64,000 bases of DNA, taken from positions 109,073 to 173,072 of the forward strand of contig NZ_JALLIN010000008.1 of NCBI RefSeq assembly GCF_023630175.1, written 5' to 3'. The notes below the pieces were generated by a model that was not told the DNA's origin, did no database searches, and saw only the letters and a list, made by a program, of their open reading frames with translations. Of the stretch, positions 19,126-27,288 are shown one piece after another; position 1 is the first letter of the stretch; each line of letters starts with the position of its first letter. A program made the translations under genes and the position numbers. The DNA comes from Streptomyces cellostaticus. GTDB taxonomy: Bacteria; Actinomycetota; Actinomycetes; Streptomycetales; Streptomycetaceae.

Positions 19126-19155
19126 TTGGGCCGCTCGCAGGGCCACTGGTACTGT
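19126..19155 (+). promoter_or_regulatory. rpsT promoter (sigma-70/HrdB type)
   Basis: TTGGGC at 19126-19131 and TACTGT at 19150-19155 with an 18-bp spacer. The resulting leader of about 100 nt contains a GCCTC/GAGGC stem-loop (19167-19191) before the GTG start. Confidence 0.6.
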
Positions 19156-19262
19156 AGATGGCTGTGCCTCATGCCCTCTCAGCACGAGGCACTACCAGGA
19201 AATTTTGGATCACCGGCGCGGGACCCCAACGGCCCCGCACCAGAACCTGAAAAGGCTCCTTC

Positions 19263-19529
19263 GTGGCGAACATCAAGTCCCAGATCAAGCGGATCAAGAC
19301 CAACGAGAAGGCCCGGCTGCGCAACAAGGCCGTCAAGTCCTCCCTGAAGACCGCGATCCGCAAGGCCCGTGAGGCCGCTGCCGCGGGTGACACCGAGAAG
19401 GCCACCGAGCTGCAGCGCGCTGCCGCGCGTGCGCTCGACAAGGCCGTCTCCAAGGGCGTCATCCACAAGAACCAGGCCGCCAACAAGAAGTCGGCGCTCG
19501 CTTCCAAGGTCGCGTCCCTCCAGGGCTGA
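19263..19529 (+). CDS. rpsT: 30S ribosomal protein S20
   Basis: 88-residue Lys/Ala-rich helical protein beginning [21 protein letters not shown], which is diagnostic of S20. It binds 16S rRNA in the small-subunit body. GTG start at 19263. A HrdB-type promoter lies about 110 nt upstream and gives a structured leader; S20 is known to autoregulate in other bacteria, but whether this leader does so is not shown. Codon use is strongly biased (AAG, GCC/GCG), as expected for a highly expressed gene. Converges on the NTF2-like gene. Confidence 0.97.
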   Translation: MANIKSQIKRIKTNEKARLRNKAVKSSLKTAIRKAREAAAAGDTEKATELQRAAARALDKAVSKGVIHKNQAANKKSALASKVASLQG

Positions 19530-19655
19530 ACCTCCTTTGTGATCTGACCGCCGGAAGGACCCAGAGCGGGCCCTCTCTCATCCGCTCCCGTCCGGCACCC
19601 CGGATCCGTACGCGGCCTGCGTTCGCCACGCGGGTGCGGATCCCCCGTTGTGATC

Positions 19656-19704
19656 CGAAGGCCCCGGCGCTCTCCCTTCCCCAGGGCGGGCGGCGGGGCC
19701 TTCG
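19656..19704. terminator. Candidate bidirectional terminator between rpsT and the NTF2-like gene
   Basis: CGAAGGCCCC at 19656-19665 pairs with GGGGCCTTCG at 19695-19704 (10 bp, loop about 29 nt). A second, imperfect hairpin built from two GGATCCG-like arms lies at about 19602-19645. Both sit between converging genes. Confidence 0.5.
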
Positions 19705-19718
19705 GCATGCCGCGGGCC

Positions 19719-20114
19719 TCAGCCCCAGAACCGGTTCTCCTCGTCCACGTCGTCGACGCACTCGTCGATGTCGGTGATCCTGTCGCCGACGACACGCAGG
19801 ACGAGGCATCCGTCCGCACGGTGGCTTCTGCCCTCGCGCTCGGCGGTGATGCGGTGCAGGGCCACGGCATGGCCCCGGCCGTCGACGAACACATGACGCA
19901 GCTCGGCGCGGAAGCTGCCACCGGTCTCCTGGAAGAGGCGGCGGTACATGCCGATCACCGCGTCCTGGCCCTTGAAGTCGCCCGAGAGCGCGTGGCTGCC
20001 AGGCACGTGGTGGGTGACGTCCGCCGTCATCAGCCCGCGCAGGGCGTCCAGATCGGCGCGGAGGAAGGCCGCGTAGGCCTCGCGGACGAGGGTCGCGTGC
20101 GGGTGCTCAGCCAT
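19719..20114 (-). CDS. NTF2-like / SnoaL-like small protein
   Basis: 131 residues (135 if the ATG at 20126 is used). The pattern LVREAYAAFLRADLDALRGLMTADVTHHVPG, followed by FKGQDAVIGMYRRLFQETGG and a strand-rich C-terminal half, is the nuclear transport factor 2-like cone fold used by SnoaL cyclases, ketosteroid isomerase-like enzymes and many uncharacterised proteins. No substrate can be assigned. Downstream of holA on the same strand with a 108-nt gap. The two in-frame ATGs are 12 nt apart and the GGGAAG upstream does not decide between them. Confidence 0.78.
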   Translation of the reverse strand: MAEHPHATLVREAYAAFLRADLDALRGLMTADVTHHVPGSHALSGDFKGQDAVIGMYRRLFQETGGSFRAELRHVFVDGRGHAVALHRITAEREGRSHRADGCLVLRVVGDRITDIDECVDDVDEENRFWG

Positions 20115-20234
20115 GGCGATCGCCATCTTCCCGTGTGTCTGCGACGGACGGCGGACACCTACGATTCTCCTCGCCGACCGCCGCCGGGCGACTCGATCAG
20201 AGGGTGCCGCGACGGCGGAGTACGGCCCCCGCCG

Positions 20235-21224
20235 TCAGCCCCGGCCTCGGGAGCGCGCGGCCCGGGCGATGGTCACGACCGCCTTCTCCAGCGCGTACTC
20301 GGGGTCGTCGCCGCCGCCCTTCACACCCGCGTCGGCCTCGGCGACCGCGCGCAGCGCCACGGCCACTGCGTCCGGTGTCCAGCCCCGCATCTGCTGGCGC
20401 ACCCGGTCGATCTTCCAGGGCGGCATGCCCAGCTCCCGCGCGAGGTCCGCGGGCCGGCCACCGCGGGCCGAGGAGAGCTTGCCGATCGCCCGCACTCCCT
20501 GGGCGAGCGCGCTGGTGATGAGCACCGGGGCCACGCCGGTCGCCAGCGACCACCGGAGCGCTTCCAGCGCCTCCGCCGTCCGCCCCTCCACGGCCCGGTC
20601 GGCGACCGTGAAGCTGGAGGCCTCGGCCCGCCCGGTGTAGTACCGGCCGACGACCGCCTCGTCGATCGTCCTCTCGACGTCGGCGACGAGCTGCGACACC
20701 GCGGAGGCCAGCTCCCGCAGATCGCTGCCGATGGCGTCGCAGAGCGCCTGGCAGGCCTCCGGCGTCGCCGACCGGCCGAACGAGCGGAACTCCCCCCGTA
20801 CGAAGGCCAGCCGGTCCGCGGGCTTGGTCATCTTCGGGCAGGCCACCTCCCGCGCGCCCGCCTTGCGCGCCGCGTCCAGCAGCCCCTTGCCCTTGGCGCC
20901 GCCCGCGTGCAGCAGCACGAGGGTGATCTCCTCCGCGGGCGACCCGAGGTACGCCTTCACGTCCTTGACGGTGTCGGCGGGGAGATCCTGCGCGTTGCGT
21001 ACGACCACGACCTTGCGCTCGGCGAAGAGCGAGGGGCTCGTCAGTTCGGCGAGCGTGCCGGGCTGCAACTGGTCCGGCGCCAGGTCCCGTACGTCGGTGT
21101 CGGCGTCGGCGGCCCGGGCGGCGGCCACCACCTCCTGCACGGCACGGTCGAGCAGCAGGTCCTCCTGGCCCACGGCGAGGGTCACCGGGGCGAGAGGCTC
21201 GTCATTCGCAGTCTTTCTGGCCAT
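20235..21224 (-). CDS. holA: DNA polymerase III subunit delta
   Basis: 329 residues. The N-terminal AAA-like region contains VTLAVGQEDLLLDRAVQEVV and LFAERKVVVVRNAQDL; the central part has REVACPKMTKPADRLAFVRGEF, and the C-terminal collar domain WSLATGVAPVLITSALAQGVR. This is the HolA pattern of GC-rich actinobacteria. Delta is the clamp-loader subunit that opens the beta sliding clamp. It is the last gene of a minus-strand run starting at comEA, the common comEA-comEC-holA arrangement, here interrupted by the acetyltransferase and a small gene. Confidence 0.93.
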   Translation of the reverse strand: MARKTANDEPLAPVTLAVGQEDLLLDRAVQEVVAAARAADADTDVRDLAPDQLQPGTLAELTSPSLFAERKVVVVRNAQDLPADTVKDVKAYLGSPAEEITLVLLHAGGAKGKGLLDAARKAGAREVACPKMTKPADRLAFVRGEFRSFGRSATPEACQALCDAIGSDLRELASAVSQLVADVERTIDEAVVGRYYTGRAEASSFTVADRAVEGRTAEALEALRWSLATGVAPVLITSALAQGVRAIGKLSSARGGRPADLARELGMPPWKIDRVRQQMRGWTPDAVAVALRAVAEADAGVKGGGDDPEYALEKAVVTIARAARSRGRG

Positions 21225-21279
21225 CGCCTACAGCATCCCACGCGGCACTGACAGCGACCGGCCCGCGGGCCCCGGCCCG

Positions 21280-21366
21280 ACCCCGGCCCGACCCGGGCGG
21301 CGGGGCTCCGGGGCGGCGGGGCTCCGGGGCTCCGGGGTCAAGGCGGCGGGGCGGCGGGGCGGCGGT
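21280..21366 (+). repeat. G-rich repeat tract with quadruplex potential
   Basis: The 141-nt gap between holA and the small gene at 21366 is dominated by repeated GGCGGCGGGG and GGGGCTCC units. At least six runs of three or four G on the plus strand are spaced by 2-5 bases (mainly 21295-21365). The tract lies in the leader region of holA on the opposite (C-rich) strand. Confidence 0.6.
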
Positions 21367-21629
21367 CAGGGCTCCTCGCGCCAGCCGTCCCACCGGCCCG
21401 CGAACGCGTCCAGCTCGGCGGGGTCGAGCCGGCCCGCCTCGTCGCGCAGTGCCAGCAGCCACTGGGCGTCCTCGGCGTCGTCCTCGCCGGCCAGGGCGTC
21501 CCGCACCGGCCGAGGAACCTCGTCGACGCCGAAGTGCTCCGCGAGCGCCTCGGCCACCTCCTCGGCGGCGTCGCGGTCGGGCAGCACCAGCACATGTCTC
21601 ACATCGTTCACGGGCACATTCTCGGGCAC
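21366..21629 (-). CDS. Small conserved hypothetical protein, acidic
   Basis: About 87 residues (GTG 21629) or 81 (GTG 21611). The opening VRHVLVLPDRDAAEEVAEALAEHFGV looks like a beta-alpha unit, followed by an acidic Asp/Glu/Ala/Leu-rich helical part ending DAFAGRWDGWREEP. The Trp-rich end and overall acidity are distinctive, but I do not recognise a named family. It lies 15 nt downstream of the arylamine N-acetyltransferase and upstream of holA, and codon bias supports real coding. Confidence 0.6.
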   Translation of the reverse strand: MPENVPVNDVRHVLVLPDRDAAEEVAEALAEHFGVDEVPRPVRDALAGEDDAEDAQWLLALRDEAGRLDPAELDAFAGRWDGWREEP

Positions 21630-21644
21630 CGGGGACGGGCCCGT

Positions 21645-22484
21645 TCAGCCGGCACCGCTCCGCTGCCGCACCGTCGGCACGGCGGCGGGCCCGATCCCGA
21701 ACTCCTCCCGGTACAACGCCAGCACCTCCTCGTCCGTCGCCGCCTCCCGGGTCTCCTTCCTCCCGCCGGGTGCCGTGATCGTCAGCGCGCGTCCGCTGAG
21801 GGTGATCCGCCCGCCGTCCCCGGTCACCCGCGAGCACACCAGGGACCGGGTGAAGTGCGAACGGGGCGAGGTGCTGTGCCACCAGGCGCCGCCCGCGAAG
21901 TCACCGAGCGCCCGCGGCCGCTGCTCCAGCCGGTACCGCGGCCGCCCGTCCCGGAGCACGTCCAGGTCCGCGCCCCCGGTCGCCGGCCCCGCACCGGTCA
22001 CGCCGGCCGGGTCGGGACCGGACTCCGTCACCCGGAACGTCCCGCCGGGGTCCGGCTGCTCACCGCGCTCGGCCGCCGCCAGCGGAAAGTGGCTGTGCGC
22101 CCCGAACCCGACATCCGCGAGCCAGTCGGTGCCGTCCGCCGCGCGCACCCGCAGCGCGAGATGGTCGTACGGGATGCCGAGGCGCCCCTCCTCCCCGTAC
22201 ACCCGGCCCGCCAGCAACGCGACCTCGTAGCCGAGGGCGGCCAGCAACGCCCCGAAGGCGCCGTTCAGTTCGTAGCAGAAGCCGCCCCGCCGACGTCCGA
22301 CCACCTTGTCCAGCAACCGCTCCTCCTCCAGGACGATCTCCTCGCCCAGATGGATGGAGAGGTTCTCGAAGGGGACGGTCCGCAGATGGCGCAGGTGCAG
22401 CTCGCGCAGCGCCTCGGCGGTGGGGTGCTGCGGGCGCGCGGCCCCGATGCGGCGGAGGTAGGCGTCCGCCTGGGCTGAGTTCAT
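21645..22484 (-). CDS. Arylamine N-acetyltransferase
   Basis: 279 residues. The NAT catalytic triad is visible: Cys in RRRGGFCYELNGAF, His in IPYDHLALRV and Asp in WLADVGFGAHSHFPL. VPFENLSIHLG near the N-terminus is also a family signature. NATs transfer acetyl groups from acetyl-CoA to arylamines and arylhydrazines; related amide synthases close ansamycin rings, but no polyketide genes are near, so a general NAT is more likely. ATG at 22484 gives the standard MNSAQADAYLRRIG start. It lies between comEC (28 nt) and the small gene at 21366. Confidence 0.92.
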   Translation of the reverse strand: MNSAQADAYLRRIGAARPQHPTAEALRELHLRHLRTVPFENLSIHLGEEIVLEEERLLDKVVGRRRGGFCYELNGAFGALLAALGYEVALLAGRVYGEEGRLGIPYDHLALRVRAADGTDWLADVGFGAHSHFPLAAAERGEQPDPGGTFRVTESGPDPAGVTGAGPATGGADLDVLRDGRPRYRLEQRPRALGDFAGGAWWHSTSPRSHFTRSLVCSRVTGDGGRITLSGRALTITAPGGRKETREAATDEEVLALYREEFGIGPAAVPTVRQRSGAG

Positions 22485-22512
22485 GCGCCCAGTCTGGGCG
22501 AACACCCGCCGC

Positions 22513-25095
22513 TCAGTCTCCCGTCACCCGCACCTCCCCCCGCGTCCCGCCGTCACCGACGACCGCGAGCGCCCCGTCCCGGTCGGTGCGCAGCACCACG
22601 GCCCCACCGGCCCGCAGCGCGGCCACGGTCGCCGGTGCCGGGTGGCCGTAGGGGTTGCCGGCACCGGTGGAGACGAGCGCCACCCGCGGGGCGGCCAGCC
22701 GTATCAGGTACGGGTCCTGGTACGCCGAGCCGTGGTGGGCCACCTTCAGCACGTCCACACCCGCGAGTTCGGCCGCGTCCGGGGACCGCGACAGGGCCTG
22801 CTGGGCCGGGGGTTCGAGGTCACCGAGCAGCAGCAGCCGCAGCCCGCCGGAGCGCACGAGCAGGACGACGCTGGCATCGTTCGGGCCGTCTGGTTCCGGT
22901 GCCGGTGCCAGGCCCGGGCCTGGCGCCGCGGGCGGCCACAGCACTCGCCAGCTCAGCGCCCCGCTGCGCCGCTCCTCCCCGGCCGCCGCCGTACTGAGCG
23001 GGATGTTCCGTCGCGCCGCCTCCCTTCTGACGAACTCGGCCTGGTCGGCGGGTTGCGCGTAGTACGTGGTCTCGATCGCGGCCACCGAGCGGCCCCGCAG
23101 CACACCGGGCAGACCGGTGACGTGGTCGGCGTGGAAATGGGTCAGGACCAGCAGCGGGACCCGGGTGACGCCGAGCGCCCGCAGGCAGTGGTCCACCCGT
23201 TCCGGATCCGGTCCGGCGTCCACCACCACTCCGGCCCCGTCACCGGCCGCCAGCACGGTGGCGTCACCCTGCCCGACGTCGCACATCGCGTACCGCCAGC
23301 CCGGGGGCGGCCAGCCTGTGATCACCCGGGTCAGCGGCGCCGGCCGGACCAAGGCCAGCAGGAGCAGCACGGCTGCCGCGGCACACCACCAGGGGTGCCT
23401 CAGCAGCCGCCGTCCGACCGGCGGGACGGCCGCGACGACCGCCGCGAGCAGCAGCGCCCCGGTCCGGCTCGCCGGCCAGTCCACTCCCGCGCCGGGCAGT
23501 GCCGCGCCGGTCCGCGCGATCCACGCGATCCATCCGGCGGGCAGGCCGGCGCACCACGCCAGCGCCTCGGCCCCGGGCATCGCCACCGGCGCGACGGCCA
23601 GCGCCGCGAACCCCAGCACCGTGGCCGGGGCGACCGCCACCTCGGCCAGCAGGTTGCAGGGCACCGCCACCAGGCTCACCCGGGCCGACAGCAGCGCCAC
23701 GACCGGCGCGCACACGGCCTGTGCGGTGGCGGCCGCGGCCAGCGCCTCGGCGAGCCGGGCCGGCACCCGGCGCCGCCGCAGGGCCTCGCTCCAGCCGGGT
23801 GCCAGCAGCAACAGCGCACCGGTGGCCAGTACGGAGAGCAGGAACCCGTGGCTGCGGGCCAGCCAGGGGTCGTACAGCACCAGCAGCAGTACGGCCGTGG
23901 CGAGGGCGGGGAGCATGGATCGGCGGCGTCCGGTGGCCAGGGCGAGAAGGGCGACCGAGCCGCAGGCCGCGGCCCGCAGCACGCTGGGGTCCGGCCGGCA
24001 CACGATCACGAAGCCGAGCGTGAGCCCTGCCGCCGGCACCGCGGTCGCCCGCAGCGGAAGTCCCAGACGCGGGGCGAGTCCGCGGCGCTCGGCGCGCTGG
24101 GCCAGCCCGGGTGGGCCGAGGAGCAGGGCGAGCAGGATCGTGAGGTTGCTGCCCGAGACGGCGAGCAGGTGCGTGAGGTCCGTCTCCTTGAAGGCCTCGT
24201 CGAGTTCCGGCGTGATCCGTGAGGTGTCGCCGACGACCAGCCCGGGCAGCAGCGCCCGGGCGTCCGCGGGCAGTTCCCCGGTCGCCTCCCGCAGCCCGGC
24301 CCTGAGCCGGCCCGCCAGCCGCTGCGGACCGCTCGGCCCCGCCACGATCTCCGGCTCCGGATCACCGCGCACGCGGAGCACGGCCGCCGTGCGGTCCCCT
24401 CCGGTCAGGGCGGGTGCCAGCCGGGCGGTCACCCGCAGCCGGGTGGACGGCAGCAGCCCGAGCCAGGCGCGGCGCGCCTCGCCCGGCCCCGGCGCCGTGC
24501 GCGCCGCCTCGCCGGGGGGCGGCCTCGGCGCCGGGACGTCCCGGTCCACGACCAACAGGACCGGGCTCCGCGTCCGCGTGGTCCTCCCGTCGTCCCGCTC
24601 GACGCGCCGCACCTCCGCCCGGGCCAGCACCGCCACCGGCGCCGCGTGGTCGCCCCGCACCCGCGGCCTGCTGAGCCACGGGTCGCCGCTCAGCTCGACC
24701 TCGGCGGTCACGGCGGCGAAACGCCGTGCCGACTCCGGCACGGGGCCCCGCCGAACGTCCGCTCCGTGCAACCCGGCGGAGGCGGCGGCCGCCGCCACGC
24801 ACAGGAGCACCGCGGCGACCGGGGCGCGGGACCCGGCGAGCCGGCCGGGACCGGCCCGTCGACGCGTCGACAGCAGCGCGGCCCCGGCGATGCCGCAGCC
24901 GACCGTGAGGACGGCACTCCAGGCCGGCGAGGCGCCGAGCACCACGGCGGCCGTCCCCCAGGCGGCGAGAGCGGACGGCACCAGGCGCAGGTCGGCCGGG
25001 GCCTCGGGCTCGCCCGGGTGGCCGCTCCCGCGCCGCTCCCCGTGGGCTTCCCGCGTGGGGCCCGGTCGCCCCGCTCCGGCCTCTCCCCCGCTCAT
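22513..25095 (-). CDS. comEC: ComEC/Rec2-type membrane DNA-uptake protein
   Basis: About 860 residues. An N-terminal pair of membrane helices is followed by an OB-like region, the Competence domain with many helices (LPGLVVGDTSRITPELDEAFK, then LTHLLAVSGSNLTILLALLLG), and a C-terminal metallo-beta-lactamase domain with LTHFHADHVTG. This is the complete ComEC layout: a channel for single-stranded DNA, with a nuclease-like C-terminal domain. ATG 25095 overlaps the comEA stop by 4 nt (ATGA) and sets the start; longer in-frame extensions run into comEA. Natural competence is not established in streptomycetes, so the physiological role is uncertain. Confidence 0.92.
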   Translation of the reverse strand: MSGGEAGAGRPGPTREAHGERRGSGHPGEPEAPADLRLVPSALAAWGTAAVVLGASPAWSAVLTVGCGIAGAALLSTRRRAGPGRLAGSRAPVAAVLLCVAAAAASAGLHGADVRRGPVPESARRFAAVTAEVELSGDPWLSRPRVRGDHAAPVAVLARAEVRRVERDDGRTTRTRSPVLLVVDRDVPAPRPPPGEAARTAPGPGEARRAWLGLLPSTRLRVTARLAPALTGGDRTAAVLRVRGDPEPEIVAGPSGPQRLAGRLRAGLREATGELPADARALLPGLVVGDTSRITPELDEAFKETDLTHLLAVSGSNLTILLALLLGPPGLAQRAERRGLAPRLGLPLRATAVPAAGLTLGFVIVCRPDPSVLRAAACGSVALLALATGRRRSMLPALATAVLLLVLYDPWLARSHGFLLSVLATGALLLLAPGWSEALRRRRVPARLAEALAAAATAQAVCAPVVALLSARVSLVAVPCNLLAEVAVAPATVLGFAALAVAPVAMPGAEALAWCAGLPAGWIAWIARTGAALPGAGVDWPASRTGALLLAAVVAAVPPVGRRLLRHPWWCAAAAVLLLLALVRPAPLTRVITGWPPPGWRYAMCDVGQGDATVLAAGDGAGVVVDAGPDPERVDHCLRALGVTRVPLLVLTHFHADHVTGLPGVLRGRSVAAIETTYYAQPADQAEFVRREAARRNIPLSTAAAGEERRSGALSWRVLWPPAAPGPGLAPAPEPDGPNDASVVLLVRSGGLRLLLLGDLEPPAQQALSRSPDAAELAGVDVLKVAHHGSAYQDPYLIRLAAPRVALVSTGAGNPYGHPAPATVAALRAGGAVVLRTDRDGALAVVGDGGTRGEVRVTGD

Positions 25096-26234
25096 GGCCG
25101 CACCATGGCGCGCAGGTCGGCGAATCGGCGGTCGCCGATGCCGTCGACCTGTCGCAGTTCGTCCACCGAGCGGAAACCGCCGTGCCGGGTGCGGTAGTCG
25201 ATGATGTGCCGGGCCAGCACCGGACCGACCCCGGGCAGGGTGTCGAGCTGGTCCACGGTCGCCGTGCTGAGGGAGACCGGGGCCGCGGGGCCCGGGCCCG
25301 CCGCCACGGCGCCCGCGCCGTTGCCGGGGGCGGGCGGGACAGCCGCCGTCCCCGCGGGAGCGCCGACCAGCACCTGCTCGCCGTCCACCAGGAAACGGGC
25401 CCGGTTGAGCCCCTCGGTGCTCACCCCCGGCCGCACCCCGCCCGCCGCGCGCAGCGCGTCGGCCACCCGGGAACCCGCCGGAAGCCGCTGGATTCCGGGC
25501 CTGCGGACCTTGCCACCGACGTCCACGACGATCTCCACCGCGGGCGCCGTCGGGGCGTCCGCGGCTGACGTGTTCACCGCGGGGACGCCGGTGGACCGGC
25601 CCGACTTCGGGTTCTCCTCCTTGCCCCCGTAAGGCGCCTCGGCACGCACCACCCGCGGAGCGCTCACCGTCTGCGTGCGGCCCGACCAGAAGTGCTGGAC
25701 GGCGAACACGGCGGCCGCCACGAGCACCACGGCCAGCGCGACGACGCCCCGCCGCTCCACCCCGCACCGCGCCTGCAGCCAGACCGGCAGCCGCTCCCGC
25801 AGCACGAGCCCGGTCCGCTCCCGCAGGCCCGGCGCGGACCGTGCCTCCGGCTCGAAGCGGCCCGTGGCGGGCGGCGGTCGCGTCCCGTGGACACCGGCCG
25901 GGCCGGCGTCGTGGGCCGCGGCAGCCGCTTCGCTCGTTCCGGCCGGAGCGGCCGCTGCCGTGCCCGGCGACCGCGGTCCCGGCGCCGGTCCGGTCGCACC
26001 CCCCGTCTGCGCGGGAGGTCGGGTGTCCGGCGGGGCGTTGCCCGATTCCGGCCAGTGCACGGCGTGTTCACCGAAGAGGAGTTCCGCGCGGCGGCGCAGG
26101 TCCTCGGCCGGCGCGGGCGCGCGGTGCCGGACGCGGGGGCGGTCGGCGGGGCGGCGGACGCGGCCGTCGGAGGCGGGGCCGCGGCCCGGTCCACTGGTCG
26201 GGGTGGCGGTGCGTGAACGCGGTCGAAGTGCCAT
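25092..26234 (-). CDS. comEA: ComEA-type DNA-binding protein
   Basis: About 380 residues. A basic, disordered N-terminal ~150 residues rich in Arg/Pro/Ala is followed by one membrane helix (RGVVALAVVLVAAAVFAVQHFW), an SLBB domain (EIVVDVGGKVRRPGIQRLPAGSRV), an Ala/Pro linker and a C-terminal helix-hairpin-helix pair with LPGVGPVLARHIIDYR and VDGIGDRRFADLR. This is ComEA with an unusually long cytoplasmic N-terminus for the family. ComEA binds incoming double-stranded DNA outside the membrane and hands it to ComEC, which follows with a 4-nt overlap. ATG 26234 or 26252 are both possible; neither has a clear ribosome site. Confidence 0.9.
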   Translation of the reverse strand: MALRPRSRTATPTSGPGRGPASDGRVRRPADRPRVRHRAPAPAEDLRRRAELLFGEHAVHWPESGNAPPDTRPPAQTGGATGPAPGPRSPGTAAAAPAGTSEAAAAAHDAGPAGVHGTRPPPATGRFEPEARSAPGLRERTGLVLRERLPVWLQARCGVERRGVVALAVVLVAAAVFAVQHFWSGRTQTVSAPRVVRAEAPYGGKEENPKSGRSTGVPAVNTSAADAPTAPAVEIVVDVGGKVRRPGIQRLPAGSRVADALRAAGGVRPGVSTEGLNRARFLVDGEQVLVGAPAGTAAVPPAPGNGAGAVAAGPGPAAPVSLSTATVDQLDTLPGVGPVLARHIIDYRTRHGGFRSVDELRQVDGIGDRRFADLRAMVRP

Positions 26235-26302
26235 GCGACGAGGTTCGGGCATCGCGCCGACTCGCGATGATCTTGGTCAATTCCCGTGGACGGCCGCCCC
26301 GT

Positions 26303-26311
26303 TGTGGACAA
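26303..26311 (-). promoter_or_regulatory. Consensus DnaA-box sequence upstream of comEA
   Basis: Minus-strand TTGTCCACA, the preferred Streptomyces DnaA box, inside the near-palindrome GTTGTCCACAAC about 70 nt upstream of the comEA start. Only one copy is seen, so this is not an origin. Whether it binds DnaA or is chance is unknown. A TTGACC hexamer (26280-26275) lies between it and the gene. Confidence 0.4.
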
Positions 26312-26370
26312 CTCCACCACCCGCCCGGGTGATCACATCCGGTGCGACCGCAGCGCCGGACCGAGCCGGC

Positions 26371-27216
26371 TCAGCGCGGCGAGACGACCGCGCCCAGCAG
26401 CCCGGGCCCGGTGTGCGCGCCGATCACCGCGCCGACCTCGCTGACGTGCAGGTCGGCCAGCCGGGGCACCCGGGTTCGCAGCCGCTCGGCGAGGGCGGAC
26501 GCCCGGTCGGGCGCGGCGAGGTGGTGGACGGCGATGTCCACCTCGGCACCGCCCGCCCGGTCGGCGGCGATCTCCTCCAGGCGAGCGATCGCCCGGGTCG
26601 CCGTGCGGACCTTTTCCAGGGGTTCGATGCGCCCGCCGCGTAGCTGGAGCAGCGGCTTGACGGCCAGGGCGGAACCGAGCAGGGCCTGGGCGGCGCCGAT
26701 ACGCCCGCCGCGGCGCAGGTAGTCGAGCGTGTCGACGTAGAAGTAGGCGGAGGTGCCGGCGGCCCGCTTCTCCGCGGCGGTGACGGCCTCGTCCACGCCG
26801 GCGCCCGCCTCCGCCGCCTCGGCGGCGGCCAGGGCGCAGAAGCCCAGGGCCATCGCGATCATCCCGGTGTCCACGACCCGCACCGCGACCGGCGCCTCGC
26901 GCGCCGCGACGACCGCCGCGTCGTAGGTGCCGGACAGCTCGGCGGACAGGTGCAGGGAGACGATGGCGCCGGCGCCGGACTCGGCGACCCTGCGGTAGGT
27001 CTCCGCGAACGTCTGCGGGCTGGGCCGGGAGGTGGTGACCGGACGCCGTTTCTGCAGCGCCTGGGCGAGGGATCGGGTCGAGATCTCGGTGCCCTCTTCG
27101 AGTGCCTGGTCACCGAGGACCACGGTCAGGGGCACCGCGGTGATGCCGTGGCGCTCCATCGTCCGTGGCGGCAGGTAGGCCGTTGAATCGGTGACGATCG
27201 CGACATGGCGGGACAT
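26371..27216 (-). CDS. DegV-family fatty acid-binding protein
   Basis: 281 residues. The N-terminal VAIVTDSTAYLPP with TAVPLTVVLGDQALEEGTEIS, then VTTSRPSPQTFAETYRRVAESGAGAIVSLHLSAELSGTYDAA and YVDTLDYLRRGGRIGAAQALLGSALAVKPLLQL, are the canonical DegV motifs. DegV (FakB-like) proteins bind a single fatty acid; in Firmicutes FakB presents it to the kinase FakA. No fakA-like gene is in the window. It follows the small membrane-anchored gene at 27289 after 72 nt and precedes comEA on the same strand. Confidence 0.93.
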   Translation of the reverse strand: MSRHVAIVTDSTAYLPPRTMERHGITAVPLTVVLGDQALEEGTEISTRSLAQALQKRRPVTTSRPSPQTFAETYRRVAESGAGAIVSLHLSAELSGTYDAAVVAAREAPVAVRVVDTGMIAMALGFCALAAAEAAEAGAGVDEAVTAAEKRAAGTSAYFYVDTLDYLRRGGRIGAAQALLGSALAVKPLLQLRGGRIEPLEKVRTATRAIARLEEIAADRAGGAEVDIAVHHLAAPDRASALAERLRTRVPRLADLHVSEVGAVIGAHTGPGLLGAVVSPR

Positions 27217-27288
27217 GAGCTGGAGGTTACCTGCCGGGGTGCCCGTGCGGCAGACCGGCCCCTGTCCGCCGGTCCCGGGGCGGTCCGG

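Noticed and set aside
22513..25767. 1084-residue version of ComEC
   Set aside because: The extra N-terminus is the comEA coding sequence read in another frame; the ATGA overlap at 25092-25095 marks the real start.
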